NCBI GenBank assembly: GCA_050949175.1
Contig: JBMNFG010000011.1
Coordinates: 310,001-374,000 of the forward strand
Direction of reading: 5' to 3'
Source of the DNA: UBA4971 sp900019985
GTDB lineage: Bacteria; Bacillota; SHA-98; UBA4971
Length of the DNA stretch: 64,000 nt
The translations under genes were made by a program, and so were the position numbers. Shown here one piece after another: positions 51,722 through 60,864 of the stretch. Under the pieces are notes generated by a model. It had not been told where the DNA came from. It did no database searches and saw only the letters and a program-made list of their open reading frames with translations. The first letter of the stretch is position 1. Each line of letters begins with the position of its first letter.

Positions 51722-51767
51722 GTCGCGATACGTCCCGCCATAGCTTATATTGTCCCGCTTCAGTCAA
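51722..51767 (-). promoter_or_regulatory. CggR operator with overlapping promoter
   Basis: On the minus strand CGGGAC occurs twice, exactly 20 bp apart (plus positions 51752-51757 and 51732-51737). Each is followed after 6 nt by a weaker half-site (AGCT, CGAC), with 4 nt between blocks. This is the layout of the Bacillus CggR operator: CGGGAC, N6, TGTC, N4, then the same again. TTGACT (51762-51767) just upstream could be the -35 box, so the operator would cover the core promoter. Confidence 0.72.
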
Positions 51768-51829
51768 AATAAAAAGTGCCATATCTTCCTATAGTGTATT
51801 CGTTCCGGCACCTAAAATTCCTTCTGTTG

Positions 51830-53275
51830 CTAAGAAAATCTTTTTCTAAGTGTAGACGGAGCTATCCGCTCCTCTTCGCGATATTTCGCCACTGTCCTGC
51901 GGGAAATCATAATCCCTTTCTCCCGCAACATTTCGCTGATAGCCCTATCGCTAAGGGGCTTATTTGGATCCTCGCCTTCAATTATCTCGCGGATCATCTT
52001 TTTCACGCTCTCGCTGGATGCCCCTTTACCGTATACTGTCGGGATCCCGCTTGTGAAGAAGAACTTCAACTCAAACATGCCCCTTGGAGTTGCAACATAC
52101 TTTCCTTGAGTAGCCCTGCTTACCGTAGATTCATGGACTCCAATCTCGCGGGCCACGTCCTCCAATGTCAGAGGCTTAAGATGCTTGACTCCTTTGTCAA
52201 AGAAGTCCCGCTGGAACTTGACAATGGATTCTATGACTTTTTGCAGGGTCTGCCTGCGCTGTTCTATGCTTCGTATAAGCCACAGAGCCGAATTAAGCTT
52301 GGATTTCAGGTAATCTACAGCACCGTCCTGTTGTGGATCCACTTGCCCCAGAATTTTGCGGTAGACCGGGTTTATGCTAAGGCGCGGAGCGGACACATCG
52401 TGAACAGTGACAACATATTCATCTCCGACTCTCTCAATACTTGCATCAGGTTCAATATATGCAGGCCCACGTCCGCCTGAATACTGCCGTCCCGGCTTCG
52501 GGTCGAGAGTCTTTATTAAATCGCACGCCTCCTGAACTTCAACAACATCGACTCCCAAAGCCTCGGCAATCTTAACAAAACCGCCCTGCGCTATATCGTC
52601 CAGGTGTTCCTTAATCAATCTCTCTGCCAGTTCCAACTTATCACAGGAAATGCCGGTGCTCCTTAAAGACTCCAACTGGATTAGGAGACACTCCTCAAGG
52701 GTCCTGGCACCGACACCGGTGGGGTCAAACTGCTGGATTATGCTGAGGACCTTTGCTGCTTCTTCAGGAGAAACGCCTGCCATATCTGCAATTTCAGAAA
52801 TGTCCATCCGCAGGTAACCGTCGTCATCGATCCCGCCGATGATCAGAGCGCCTATTCTCATCCGGTCCTCGTCAAGGGGTGAAATACGCAGCTGAAACGT
52901 GAGATAATCATGGAATGTCGACTCGGAGCCTATGAAAGATTCATATGATGGCTCAGGCTGATTCCGGTTTACCCGTGAACCTATGTACCCGATATCACTG
53001 GCATCTTCAAAATAGAGTTGCCAGTCTATATCATGACGCGCTTCTTCTGCTTCATTGGCAGACAACCCGGCCTCTTCACGGACGTCAGATAAATCCTGGC
53101 CTGCCGGCTCGACTTTGTCTCCGAGCTCCAGAAACGGGTTTTCCATTACCTCTTCAGATATGTACTGTTCCAGCTCGATCCAGGGCAACTGAAGAATGGT
53201 TATGGCCTGACGAAGCTCAGGAGTAATAACAAGCTTCTGAACTTGCTTAAGGCTCATCTCATAACCAAGCTTCAC
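51830..53275 (-). CDS. rpoN: RNA polymerase sigma-54 factor
   Basis: A 481-residue sigma-54. Region I is at the N-terminus (SLKQVQKLVITPELRQAITILQLPWIELEQYI). The core-binding region spans the middle (EECLLIQLESL, PGRQYSGG). The C-terminal helix-turn-helix (VARDIGVHESTVSRATQGKY-like, here VAREIGVHESTVSRATQGKYVATPRG) and RpoN box (ISRRTVAKYREEERI) are complete. GTG 53275 follows AAAGGGGTGA. It lies directly upstream of the cggR operon on the same strand. No enhancer-binding activator is seen in the window. Confidence 0.96.
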   Translation of the reverse strand: MKLGYEMSLKQVQKLVITPELRQAITILQLPWIELEQYISEEVMENPFLELGDKVEPAGQDLSDVREEAGLSANEAEEARHDIDWQLYFEDASDIGYIGSRVNRNQPEPSYESFIGSESTFHDYLTFQLRISPLDEDRMRIGALIIGGIDDDGYLRMDISEIADMAGVSPEEAAKVLSIIQQFDPTGVGARTLEECLLIQLESLRSTGISCDKLELAERLIKEHLDDIAQGGFVKIAEALGVDVVEVQEACDLIKTLDPKPGRQYSGGRGPAYIEPDASIERVGDEYVVTVHDVSAPRLSINPVYRKILGQVDPQQDGAVDYLKSKLNSALWLIRSIEQRRQTLQKVIESIVKFQRDFFDKGVKHLKPLTLEDVAREIGVHESTVSRATQGKYVATPRGMFELKFFFTSGIPTVYGKGASSESVKKMIREIIEGEDPNKPLSDRAISEMLREKGIMISRRTVAKYREEERIAPSTLRKRFS

Positions 53276-53348
53276 TGAATGTCACCCCTTTACGTTACAA
53301 TATTCGAGAAGACCGAAGGATTTCCTTTGTAGAATCCTCCTAGGAAAT

Positions 53349-54284
53349 CTATCCCATTTTACCGTTTAAGCTGTTTGCTATATGGATAAGCCTCCTCATC
53401 CTGTGATTTACAGCAGATTTACTGATCGGGGGAGATAACAACTGACCCAGTTCCCTGAGGGTCATCTCAGGATTGGCTAACCTGAGTTCCGCTATCTCCT
53501 GAAGTCCCGGAGCAAGGGACTTTAGCCCAATGATCCGCTCAATTCTCTGTATGGCATCTATCTGGGAAAGACCTGCATTCACTGCCTTTGTGACATTTGC
53601 GGTCTCGCAGTTTACAACTCGGTTCACATCGCCGCGCACACCCCTCAGCACCCTCACACTTTCCAGCGTAAGCACTGCGGAGTGGGCTCCCATAACACGA
53701 AGCAGCTGAGCTACATCGTCCCCTCCCTTGACATAGACCATGTACCCCTTCTTGCGTGGCGCGACCTTAGGCGTTACGTTAAAGGATTCTGCTAGCTGCA
53801 CTATTCCTTTTGCATGCTCTGAGCTATCTGTCATAAACTCCATATGGTACTCTTTTTCAGGGTTTTGCACATATCCCCTTCCGAGAAAAACCCCTCGAAG
53901 GTAGGCTCTCCGGCAACACTGCCTGGATAGAAGGTGCCACGGGATACCGTTTTCCATAGAAATGCCGGAACCGCTCTCAGACATCACGCCAAGCCCTTTC
54001 AGTGTCTCCAGGGTCTTCTTACCAAGCAGCAGTTGGATGATATACTGGTTCCTTGAGCGTCCACCTTTTCCATGGATAAGTCTCATTCTTGGTTTGAAAC
54101 CGAAGATAACGTTGACAAAAGACATTATCTTCCGGGCAGATGCAGCGTTTTCAGTTCGGATTTCAAAAACCGGCATCTCCAACCTGCCCAGACTCCTGGC
54201 AATTGCCGAAAACTCTGAGAGCTTACAACATTTGCTTTCAGGCATCGTGCGTGCAAGCTCGCCTTTTGTCTCTGTATAGAACAT
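53349..54284 (-). CDS. whiA: DNA-binding protein WhiA
   Basis: An approximately 311-residue protein linked to cell division and sporulation. It combines a LAGLIDADG-like homing-endonuclease fold (RAYLRGVFLGRGYVQNPEKEYHMEF) with a C-terminal helix-turn-helix (ELRLANPEMTLRELGQLLSPPISKSAVNHRMRRL). ATG 54284 (MFYTETKGELAR) matches the usual start and has AGGTGG 8 nt upstream. In most Firmicutes it directly follows yvcK; here divergent spmA-spmB genes lie between. Confidence 0.95.
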   Translation of the reverse strand: MFYTETKGELARTMPESKCCKLSEFSAIARSLGRLEMPVFEIRTENAASARKIMSFVNVIFGFKPRMRLIHGKGGRSRNQYIIQLLLGKKTLETLKGLGVMSESGSGISMENGIPWHLLSRQCCRRAYLRGVFLGRGYVQNPEKEYHMEFMTDSSEHAKGIVQLAESFNVTPKVAPRKKGYMVYVKGGDDVAQLLRVMGAHSAVLTLESVRVLRGVRGDVNRVVNCETANVTKAVNAGLSQIDAIQRIERIIGLKSLAPGLQEIAELRLANPEMTLRELGQLLSPPISKSAVNHRMRRLIHIANSLNGKMG

Positions 54285-54453
54285 TCCTGGCACCACCTAA
54301 GCTAATTCTATCACACGGCAACGGATCTCTTATATAGTCATAATCTGCCTCGCCTTCGGAATATAGGTATGTACGATGCAGCCTGTACAAGGCTTTGCTG
54401 GTTGGATACCTACGAATCAGCTAGGCTATCTCGCTTAATGGAGGATGTCTAAA

Positions 54454-55029
54454 ATGGTAAACAGCATTTGGCTGGCATTGATCGTCCTTGGTGTTGTTAC
54501 GGGGATCCTGAGCGGCACATCCGCTCAAGTAACAAGAGGCATTATTGAAGGTGCAAACCAGGCAGTAAACATATGTCTCGGGTTTATCGGGATCATGACT
54601 CTTTGGAGCGGCCTTATGCGGATCGCAGAATCCGCAGGCCTCACTCGGACTCTTGCCAGGTTCTTTGCGCCTTTGGCAAGGTGGCTGTTCCCTTCAGTAC
54701 CTGACGATCATCCCGCCCTTTGTGCCATCACCATGAGCCTGGTTGCGAATCTCCTCGGTATGGGGAACGCTGCGACCCCTTTGGGCATAAAAGCCATGGA
54801 AGAGCTGGCATCCCTCAATGAGGGAAGAGATGCGGCCAGCGATGCAATGTGCACCTTTGTGGCAATATCAACTGCAGGAATCACCCTCATTCCTACGACG
54901 GTGATTGCCATTCGAACACACTACCGTTCTCTGAATCCGGCAGAAGTCGTCATACCTATTGTCCTCATGAACATCCTTGCCACCTCAGTTGCATTACTTG
55001 CCGACAGGTTTTTCAGGGATATAACTTGA
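54454..55029 (+). CDS. spmA: Spore maturation protein A (nucleoside-recognition domain)
   Basis: A 191-residue membrane protein that works with SpmB in spore core dehydration. It has the gate/nucleoside-recognition pattern (CLGFIGIMTLWSGLMRIAESAGLT, ALCAITMSLVANLLGMGNAATPLGIKAMEEL). ATG 54454 is chosen since GGAGG lies 9 nt upstream; ATG 54445 overlaps that site. It is followed 28 bp later by spmB. It supports an endospore-forming host. Confidence 0.92.
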   Translation: MVNSIWLALIVLGVVTGILSGTSAQVTRGIIEGANQAVNICLGFIGIMTLWSGLMRIAESAGLTRTLARFFAPLARWLFPSVPDDHPALCAITMSLVANLLGMGNAATPLGIKAMEELASLNEGRDAASDAMCTFVAISTAGITLIPTTVIAIRTHYRSLNPAEVVIPIVLMNILATSVALLADRFFRDIT

Positions 55030-55057
55030 GGATCATCAATCAAAGGAGAGAGAGATT

Positions 55058-55600
55058 ATGCTGCTTAAGGCTGTTGCCGCTCTCTCAAATCTTGTCGTTC
55101 CCCTTATGATTGCAGTTATCTGCATTGCAGGATACGCGAAGAAGGTCAGGGTATACGAGACATTCATAGAAGGCGCAAAGGACGGGTTTGCCATTGCAAT
55201 AAGGTTAGTCCCTTTTCTGGTAGGTATGTTTGTGGCAATAGGGATCTTTCGAGAATCCGGCGCTTTAGCTTTACTGACGCGGATTCTCTCCCCACTGACA
55301 CAAACGATAGGCATGCCTTCAGAACTGCTACCTCTGGCGCTGATACGGCCTTTGTCCGGAACAGGCGCATTGGAAGTCACAGTGGATCTTGTCCGGAAAT
55401 TCGGGCCGGATTCCCTAATCGGCAGAATTGCCTCTACAATGCAAGCAAGCTCTGAGACTACGATTTACATCATTACAGTTTACTTTGGCGCAGTCGGAAT
55501 AAGGAAAACCAGGCATTCGCTGGCAGCAGGCTTAATTGCAGATTTCGCCGCGTTTCTCTCTTCAGTGGCAATATGGCGTCTTATCTTGACTTTTGACTGA
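55058..55600 (+). CDS. spmB: Spore maturation protein B
   Basis: A 180-residue membrane protein paired with SpmA. It shows VYETFIEGAKDGFAIAIRLVPFLVGMFVAIGIFRESGA, ALIRPLSGTGALEV and GRIASTMQASSETTIYIITVYFGAVGIRKTRH, all typical of SpmB. AAAGGAGAGAGA precedes the ATG. The last 20 bp overlap the convergent yvcK gene. Confidence 0.94.
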   Translation: MLLKAVAALSNLVVPLMIAVICIAGYAKKVRVYETFIEGAKDGFAIAIRLVPFLVGMFVAIGIFRESGALALLTRILSPLTQTIGMPSELLPLALIRPLSGTGALEVTVDLVRKFGPDSLIGRIASTMQASSETTIYIITVYFGAVGIRKTRHSLAAGLIADFAAFLSSVAIWRLILTFD

Positions 55601-56840
55601 TCCAAATCGCCCTCTTTTTCTGCGATTTCTCGTCCTCTGAAATAATACGGAGCAACGTTTCAGCAACGCGCATAGAATCGTGTCTGGCGTAGTTTGCGGT
55701 AGACATTAAGTCTTCTTCTACGATCCTGATTCCAAACCGCCTTAGCCTGTCTCTGTCAACTTTGACCGGATACGCGCCTTCAACGCTGTACTTCTCAGCC
55801 AGCTTCGGTGGAACACGGCTTCGGTTTACCACAACATAGTCGATGAATCCGTTCCCTGCGTGATCTATAATAGCCTCCACATGGTCTGCGGCAGTAAATC
55901 CGTCGGTTTCTCCGGGCTGGGTCATTACATTACACACGTATATCCTGGGTGCATTGCTCTTCAGGATCGCTTCTTTAATCCCTTCCACAAGCAGATTAGG
56001 AATTACACTGGTAAACAGGCTCCCCGGACCCAGCACAATGGCATCTGCATCAGCAATGCTTTCAAGAGCCTCAGGAAGCGCCTTTGCATTCTCCGGCAGG
56101 AGGGATACCTTCTCTATGCGCACCCCGCACTTCCCAATAGTCGATTCACCATATACCACATTTCCCCCTTGACAATGGGCGACAAGGACCACATCGTCTA
56201 GAGTTGAGGGAAGCACCCGGCCTCTTACCGCTAACACCCTGCTGGATTCCTTCACCGCCTCTTCAAAATCGCCGGTAATCGCAGACATTGTTGCGATAAA
56301 CAGGTTCCCGAAGTTATGCCCTCCCAGCCCTGAGGAGTTGCCTTCAGGGAACCTATATTCAAAAAGACGAGCCATAAGAGGCTCGGAATCAGCAAGCGCC
56401 ACAAGGCAGTTACGGATATCGCCCGGGGGAAGCACTCCCATTTCCTTTCTGAGTCTCCCTGAACTCCCTCCGTCATCAGCCACTGTGACTATGGCTGTCA
56501 GATTTCCCGTGAACTCCTTTAATCCTCTAAGCAGTGTAGATAAACCGGTGCCACCGCCTACAACGACTATCTTAGGGCCAAGCACAAGCTCATACCTCTT
56601 GTGGAGGACCTCTACAACATTTTCACCGTAATCCGGTGTAAGGGCTTTGATGACTAGTCTAACCACCACCACGGCGGAAAAGACAGTCATGACAACGCCT
56701 ACGAGCCCCATGACAAGGCCAGGCATCCATCTGTATGAAAGAGATATGATGCCTGCTATTGTCAGTCCTACTCCAACTGCAAACACCAAAGACCATTTCT
56801 TCAAGTCAAGGTGAGGATAAAGCTTCCTAACAGACTTCAT
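55581..56840 (-). CDS. yvcK: YvcK/GlmR-family gluconeogenesis factor (CofD-like)
   Basis: A 419-residue protein with two N-terminal transmembrane helices (about residues 15-65) followed by a CofD-like domain: KIVVVGGGTGLSTLLRGLKE, VTVADDGGSSGRLRKEMGVLPPGDIRNCL, GHNFGNLFIATMS and IVLGPGSLFTSVIPNLLV. In Bacillus the cytoplasmic homologue controls carbon flow to cell-wall precursors and binds UDP-GlcNAc. The membrane extension is found in some Clostridia. ATG 56840 follows GGAGAG. It lies 13 bp after rapZ. Confidence 0.93.
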   Translation of the reverse strand: MKSVRKLYPHLDLKKWSLVFAVGVGLTIAGIISLSYRWMPGLVMGLVGVVMTVFSAVVVVRLVIKALTPDYGENVVEVLHKRYELVLGPKIVVVGGGTGLSTLLRGLKEFTGNLTAIVTVADDGGSSGRLRKEMGVLPPGDIRNCLVALADSEPLMARLFEYRFPEGNSSGLGGHNFGNLFIATMSAITGDFEEAVKESSRVLAVRGRVLPSTLDDVVLVAHCQGGNVVYGESTIGKCGVRIEKVSLLPENAKALPEALESIADADAIVLGPGSLFTSVIPNLLVEGIKEAILKSNAPRIYVCNVMTQPGETDGFTAADHVEAIIDHAGNGFIDYVVVNRSRVPPKLAEKYSVEGAYPVKVDRDRLRRFGIRIVEEDLMSTANYARHDSMRVAETLLRIISEDEKSQKKRAIWISQKSR

Positions 56841-56853
56841 TATAGTGACTCTC

Positions 56854-57735
56854 CTACTCAGCCAGTCTCTCCGGGATGTCTTTATCCCTGTGTTCCACTG
56901 TGACATTGTATCCTTGTTCCTTCAAGAAACCAGCCAGGCGATTTGCAATCGCAACAGAACGGTGCCTCCCTCCGGTGCATCCTATCCCGATTATGAGTTG
57001 AGTCTTCCCCTCCTTCGTGTATTGTGGCAAGAGAAACCCCATAAGTTCAAACAGCTTATCAAGGAAGGACTTCGTCACCTTGGAACGGAACACATAGTCT
57101 CTGACTGCATCAGATTCTCCCGTAAGCGGGCGCAAAGCGTCCACATAATGGGGATTCGGCAGAAACCTTACATCAAAAACAAGATCCGCATCCATAGGTA
57201 TTCCATGCTTGAATCCAAAGGACACTATGATCACGTCAATTCCCTTGCTGGGACTCTTTTGGGAAAAACTGGATGCGATTCGCTCGCGAAGTTGTTTAGG
57301 GGTAATATTTGATGTATCTATGATGCGAGAAGCTTTCTCGCGGACCTGTTCAAGCTTTCTGCGCTCTTCGCTGAGACCCTCAACAATACCGCCTTCTGCG
57401 GAAAGAGGATGACGTCTCCTGGTCTCTTTAAACCTCCGTACAAGAGCTTCATCAGACGCCTCAAGGAACAGAATCTCGTAATTGACTCCCATTTCCTCGA
57501 GGTCATCTAGCACATAAAACAGCTTATCGAAGAACTCGCGGCTCCTTATATCCACCACTAAGGCTATTCTATCAATCTTGCCTTCGGATTGTGACGCGAG
57601 TTCAGCAAATTTCGGGATCAGTGTAGGCGGAAGATTATCAACACAAAAGAAACCGAGATCTTCAAGTGCACGCACAGCCTCACTCTTGCCTGCACCTGAA
57701 AGCCCTGTGATTATTATGAATCGCCCTTCATGCAA
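56854..57735 (-). CDS. rapZ: RNase adapter/nucleotide-binding protein RapZ
   Basis: A 293-residue P-loop protein. Walker A GLSGAGKS is at residues 11-18; the C-terminal domain has SFGFKHGIPMDADLVFDVRFLPNPHYV and IGIGCTGGRHRSVAIAN. In E. coli RapZ controls GlmS synthesis; the Bacillus homologue YvcJ is a nucleotidase linked to competence. The TTG start at 57735 follows GGAGGG. It starts the rapZ-yvcK pair. The adjacent amino-sugar genes fit a role in GlcN/GlcNAc balance. Confidence 0.95.
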   Translation of the reverse strand: MHEGRFIIITGLSGAGKSEAVRALEDLGFFCVDNLPPTLIPKFAELASQSEGKIDRIALVVDIRSREFFDKLFYVLDDLEEMGVNYEILFLEASDEALVRRFKETRRRHPLSAEGGIVEGLSEERRKLEQVREKASRIIDTSNITPKQLRERIASSFSQKSPSKGIDVIIVSFGFKHGIPMDADLVFDVRFLPNPHYVDALRPLTGESDAVRDYVFRSKVTKSFLDKLFELMGFLLPQYTKEGKTQLIIGIGCTGGRHRSVAIANRLAGFLKEQGYNVTVEHRDKDIPERLAE

Positions 57736-57820
57736 AGCCAGATCCCTCCGCCTGTTGCCGGCATTCAGTCGGTCACAATCGACAACACGAGTCCCGGTCG
57801 AACAGTGTAGTTTAACACTT

Positions 57821-58603
57821 TCAGTATACCATACTCATTATGCCGGGTCCCTGGACAACATCATCAGATGGCGGCTTTAGCTCGGATGCAGCATCCCTAT
57901 CCAAGAAAACGGTGCAATCCGGGTGAAGCTGCAGGACTGAACTGGGAACCATATCTGTTACAGGCCCATGTATAGTCTGATAGATGGCACCGGACTTCTC
58001 AGGGCCGTTGGCAAGTAGAATAATCTTGCGTGAATTCATTATCGTCTTGATTCCCATGGAAATCGCTTGCCGCGGCACAGCGTCAGGATCATCATCAAAA
58101 AACCTTGCGTTAGCTTCAATAGTCCTTTTTGCAAGGTAGATCGGACGAGTAAGCGAACCGAATTCCGTCTTCGGCTCATTAAAACCGATATGCCCGTTAC
58201 GCCCTATACCGAGTACAGCCAGGTCAATCCCGCCTGCCTTCTTGATCTCGCGTTCGTACGCGGCTGCTTCCTCGTGAGGATCCTCTGCAAGCCCACGAGG
58301 AATATGTACCCTATCTCGGTTTACGTTAACATCATTGAAGAAGTTGTCATACATGTAAAAGGCATAGCTGGATTTGTGAGTTTCAGGAAGCCCCAGGTAC
58401 TCATCGAGATTGAATGTAGTGACACGGGAAAAATCCAAGCCTTCCTCTTTATGCATCCTGACCAGTTCCGCGTAAAAGCCGAGGGGGGTTCCGCCTGTAG
58501 GCAGTGCAAGGACACAGTCAGGGTTCTTTTCTATTTCGGCAGCTACAACCTTAGCCGCCTCTCTACTCATAATCTCATAGTCATCGGCAATAATTACTTT
58601 CAT
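57821..58603 (-). CDS. nagB: Glucosamine-6-phosphate deaminase
   Basis: Converts glucosamine-6-phosphate to fructose-6-phosphate and ammonia. The 260-residue protein has ALPTGGTPLGFYAEL, FNLDEYLGL (catalytic Asp), LGIGRNGHIGFNEP (His and Glu of the catalytic set) and a usual length for NagB. GATAGGAGG precedes the ATG. It follows nagA on the same strand, with 57 bp between. Confidence 0.96.
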   Translation of the reverse strand: MKVIIADDYEIMSREAAKVVAAEIEKNPDCVLALPTGGTPLGFYAELVRMHKEEGLDFSRVTTFNLDEYLGLPETHKSSYAFYMYDNFFNDVNVNRDRVHIPRGLAEDPHEEAAAYEREIKKAGGIDLAVLGIGRNGHIGFNEPKTEFGSLTRPIYLAKRTIEANARFFDDDPDAVPRQAISMGIKTIMNSRKIILLANGPEKSGAIYQTIHGPVTDMVPSSVLQLHPDCTVFLDRDAASELKPPSDDVVQGPGIMSMVY

Positions 58604-58660
58604 GCTGTCGCCTCCTATCGAAGCTTCAAGCCAGATTCCGTGGAAAACTCAAACGTCACT

Positions 58661-59857
58661 TTACCGGAGGACGCCTTCTTGCACATACACCGGATCACCG
58701 CACACAAATGTCGCCTTAACTTGCAGATCCTTATCCAACAGAACAAGGTCTGCGTCTTTCCCCACTTCCACACTGCCTTTCTTTTTGTCTAGACCCAAAA
58801 TCCGGGCAGGAGTTTGAGATGCCATCTTAACAGCATCGCTCAGGGAGCATCCGAGTTCCAGTACCAGATATCTGACTGCCTTATCCATGGTAAGTGCAGA
58901 ACCGGCAAGGGTTCCGTCAGGAAGCCTGACTGCTCCGTCTTTGTGAATAACTTTTTGTCCGCCCAGCTCATACTCGCCTTCCGGCATGCCTGCAGCCATT
59001 GTAGCATCTGTTATCAATGCAACATTATCCTTGCCTTTGCACTTCAGAAGTATTTTGGCAGCAGCACGATGGATGTGAAATCCGTCGAGGATCACATCTA
59101 CTGTCAGCCTGTCACAGGAAAGCATTGCCCCGACCATCCCGGGGTTTCTGTGGTGCAGACCGCTCATGGCGTTGTAAGCATGTGTTATGTGGGTTGCTCC
59201 TTTATCCACCGCAGCAAGAACCTGGTCATACGTGGCAGATGAATGTCCGAGAGAGACTATGAGCCCGGAATCCTTTGCATGCCGAATAAGGTCCAATGCC
59301 CCAGGCATTTCAGGTGCAAGAGTAACCATCCTGATATTACCGGACGATGCATCGATAAGCCGGTCCAGCTCGTCTATGGAAGGCCTTCTTATACCTGATA
59401 AGGGTTGAGCGCCTTTCATTTTAGGATTAAGCCATGGCCCTTCAAGGTGGATCCCCAGGACCTCAGCGCCACGAGAGGTAGGCCTACCTGTATAACTCCT
59501 GAACAGCCCGGCGACTTCCAGAAGCAGGCCTCGAGGAGGCGACGTAGTGGCAGGGAGGATTCCCGTGGTACCGTGGGCTGCATGGGTAATGCACATCTTC
59601 TCCAAAGATTCGAAATTGCCGTCTTCGATGTCGCATCCTCCGCCGCCATGGGCATGAATATCTATAAACCCGGGAACCACTGTCAAACCTGTCGCATCAA
59701 TCACGCTGTGTTCGTCTACACATCCGCATGTCCGTCCGGCACCTTCGCATCCGCACTCCGGAGGGCTGATTCTCGTTATAATACCGTCTTTAATCTCGAT
59801 AATTCCTGATTCTATTATGCCTTGGGGAGTCAAAATGTCTGCGCCTTTTATTATCAT
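58661..59857 (-). CDS. nagA: N-acetylglucosamine-6-phosphate deacetylase
   Basis: Removes acetate from GlcNAc-6-phosphate. The 398-residue amidohydrolase has GFIDIHAHGGGGCDIED, the metal-site Glu in HLEGPWLNPKMKGAQ, VSLGHSSATYDQ, HAYNAMSGLHHRNPG and the catalytic Asp in LITDATMAAGMPEGEY. There is an unusual Cys-rich insertion near the N-terminus (PPECGCEGAGRTCGCVDEHS) that could bind a metal. GGAGG precedes the ATG. It is in an operon with a GlcNAc kinase and nagB. Confidence 0.95.
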   Translation of the reverse strand: MIIKGADILTPQGIIESGIIEIKDGIITRISPPECGCEGAGRTCGCVDEHSVIDATGLTVVPGFIDIHAHGGGGCDIEDGNFESLEKMCITHAAHGTTGILPATTSPPRGLLLEVAGLFRSYTGRPTSRGAEVLGIHLEGPWLNPKMKGAQPLSGIRRPSIDELDRLIDASSGNIRMVTLAPEMPGALDLIRHAKDSGLIVSLGHSSATYDQVLAAVDKGATHITHAYNAMSGLHHRNPGMVGAMLSCDRLTVDVILDGFHIHRAAAKILLKCKGKDNVALITDATMAAGMPEGEYELGGQKVIHKDGAVRLPDGTLAGSALTMDKAVRYLVLELGCSLSDAVKMASQTPARILGLDKKKGSVEVGKDADLVLLDKDLQVKATFVCGDPVYVQEGVLR

Positions 59858-59869
59858 ACGCGACCTCCT

Positions 59870-60862
59870 TCAGACACCGACAGAAGGTTCGAGCCTTGCC
59901 AGCGACCTCCTTACGCGCTCCACCACATCCTCATTAACGGAGACCCCAAGTTCCTGTAGGGCCAGGAAATATGCGCCGGCTACAGGAGGGAATTGAGGTT
60001 GAGTGAGTATTGCTCCGGGAGCCGCCTTCATCAATTCACGCATAAGAGCGTCAGTAACCCGCCTGCCTGACTTGAAAACCCCGCCTGTAGTGACACATGG
60101 AAACCGCGTATCTTCCATATTCAGCGCCTTTGCCACAGCGCAGGCTGCAATCCCCAGTTCAGTGCCGGCCAGGTCAAGGATCTCAGAAGCTACTTCGTCT
60201 CCTTTATCAGCTGCTTCCGCCACAATGGGAGATAAATTCGCAATTTCAATTCTACCTAATCTCCCGCCATACGCCAATCCCACAAGATCATCTACACTGT
60301 TTATTTTAAAATGGCTAATGATTGCTTGAGACAAGACAGTCGGTTTGTTGCGGCCGTCTTTAGCTTGGGTTACAGCATTAAGAGCCTTGTGGCCTATGTA
60401 GTATGCGCTGCCTTCATCCCCCAGGATATATCCCCAGCCTCCTGACCTTGCTCGCTTCCCTTCTTCATTAACGCCAAACGCCAATGAACCTGTGCCTGCA
60501 ATTACAACGATTCCGGGACCTCCCATTGTTCCGCTGGCAAGTGCTACTACACCGTCATTATCTATAACGACCCTCTTTGCCACTTGCATATCTCGAATAG
60601 GTGCTGCAAGCTGCTCCCTCTCTCCTGGACGATCCAAACCTGCAATACCCATCCACATCAATTCAAACGTAGGTTTTTCATGTATCAGGCACTTGTCCGC
60701 CTCTCGAAGCAGCCGGCGTATGGTACTTGTGACACCGTCTATTCCAACCAAGTGGTAATTGGCAGGGCCGGCAGCCAGCTTTGCCAGGATCTCCCCGTCT
60801 GTCTTCCCGATGAGGCAGTCAGTTCTCGTGCCCCCTGCATCCAGTGCAACAATAAGCCCCAT
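59870..60862 (-). CDS. N-acetylglucosamine kinase (BadF/BadG family)
   Basis: A 330-residue ATP-dependent sugar kinase of the eukaryotic-type GlcNAc kinase family. Motifs are LIVALDAGGTRTDCLIG (phosphate 1), GIAGLDRPGERE, GIVVIAGTGSLAFGV, SGGWGYILGDEGSAYYIG and TTGGVFKSG. It would phosphorylate GlcNAc taken up without a PTS, feeding nagA and nagB. It overlaps neither gene; spacing is 12 bp to nagA and 2 bp to the PHP gene. Confidence 0.92.
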   Translation of the reverse strand: MGLIVALDAGGTRTDCLIGKTDGEILAKLAAGPANYHLVGIDGVTSTIRRLLREADKCLIHEKPTFELMWMGIAGLDRPGEREQLAAPIRDMQVAKRVVIDNDGVVALASGTMGGPGIVVIAGTGSLAFGVNEEGKRARSGGWGYILGDEGSAYYIGHKALNAVTQAKDGRNKPTVLSQAIISHFKINSVDDLVGLAYGGRLGRIEIANLSPIVAEAADKGDEVASEILDLAGTELGIAACAVAKALNMEDTRFPCVTTGGVFKSGRRVTDALMRELMKAAPGAILTQPQFPPVAGAYFLALQELGVSVNEDVVERVRRSLARLEPSVGV

Positions 60863-60864
60863 CC

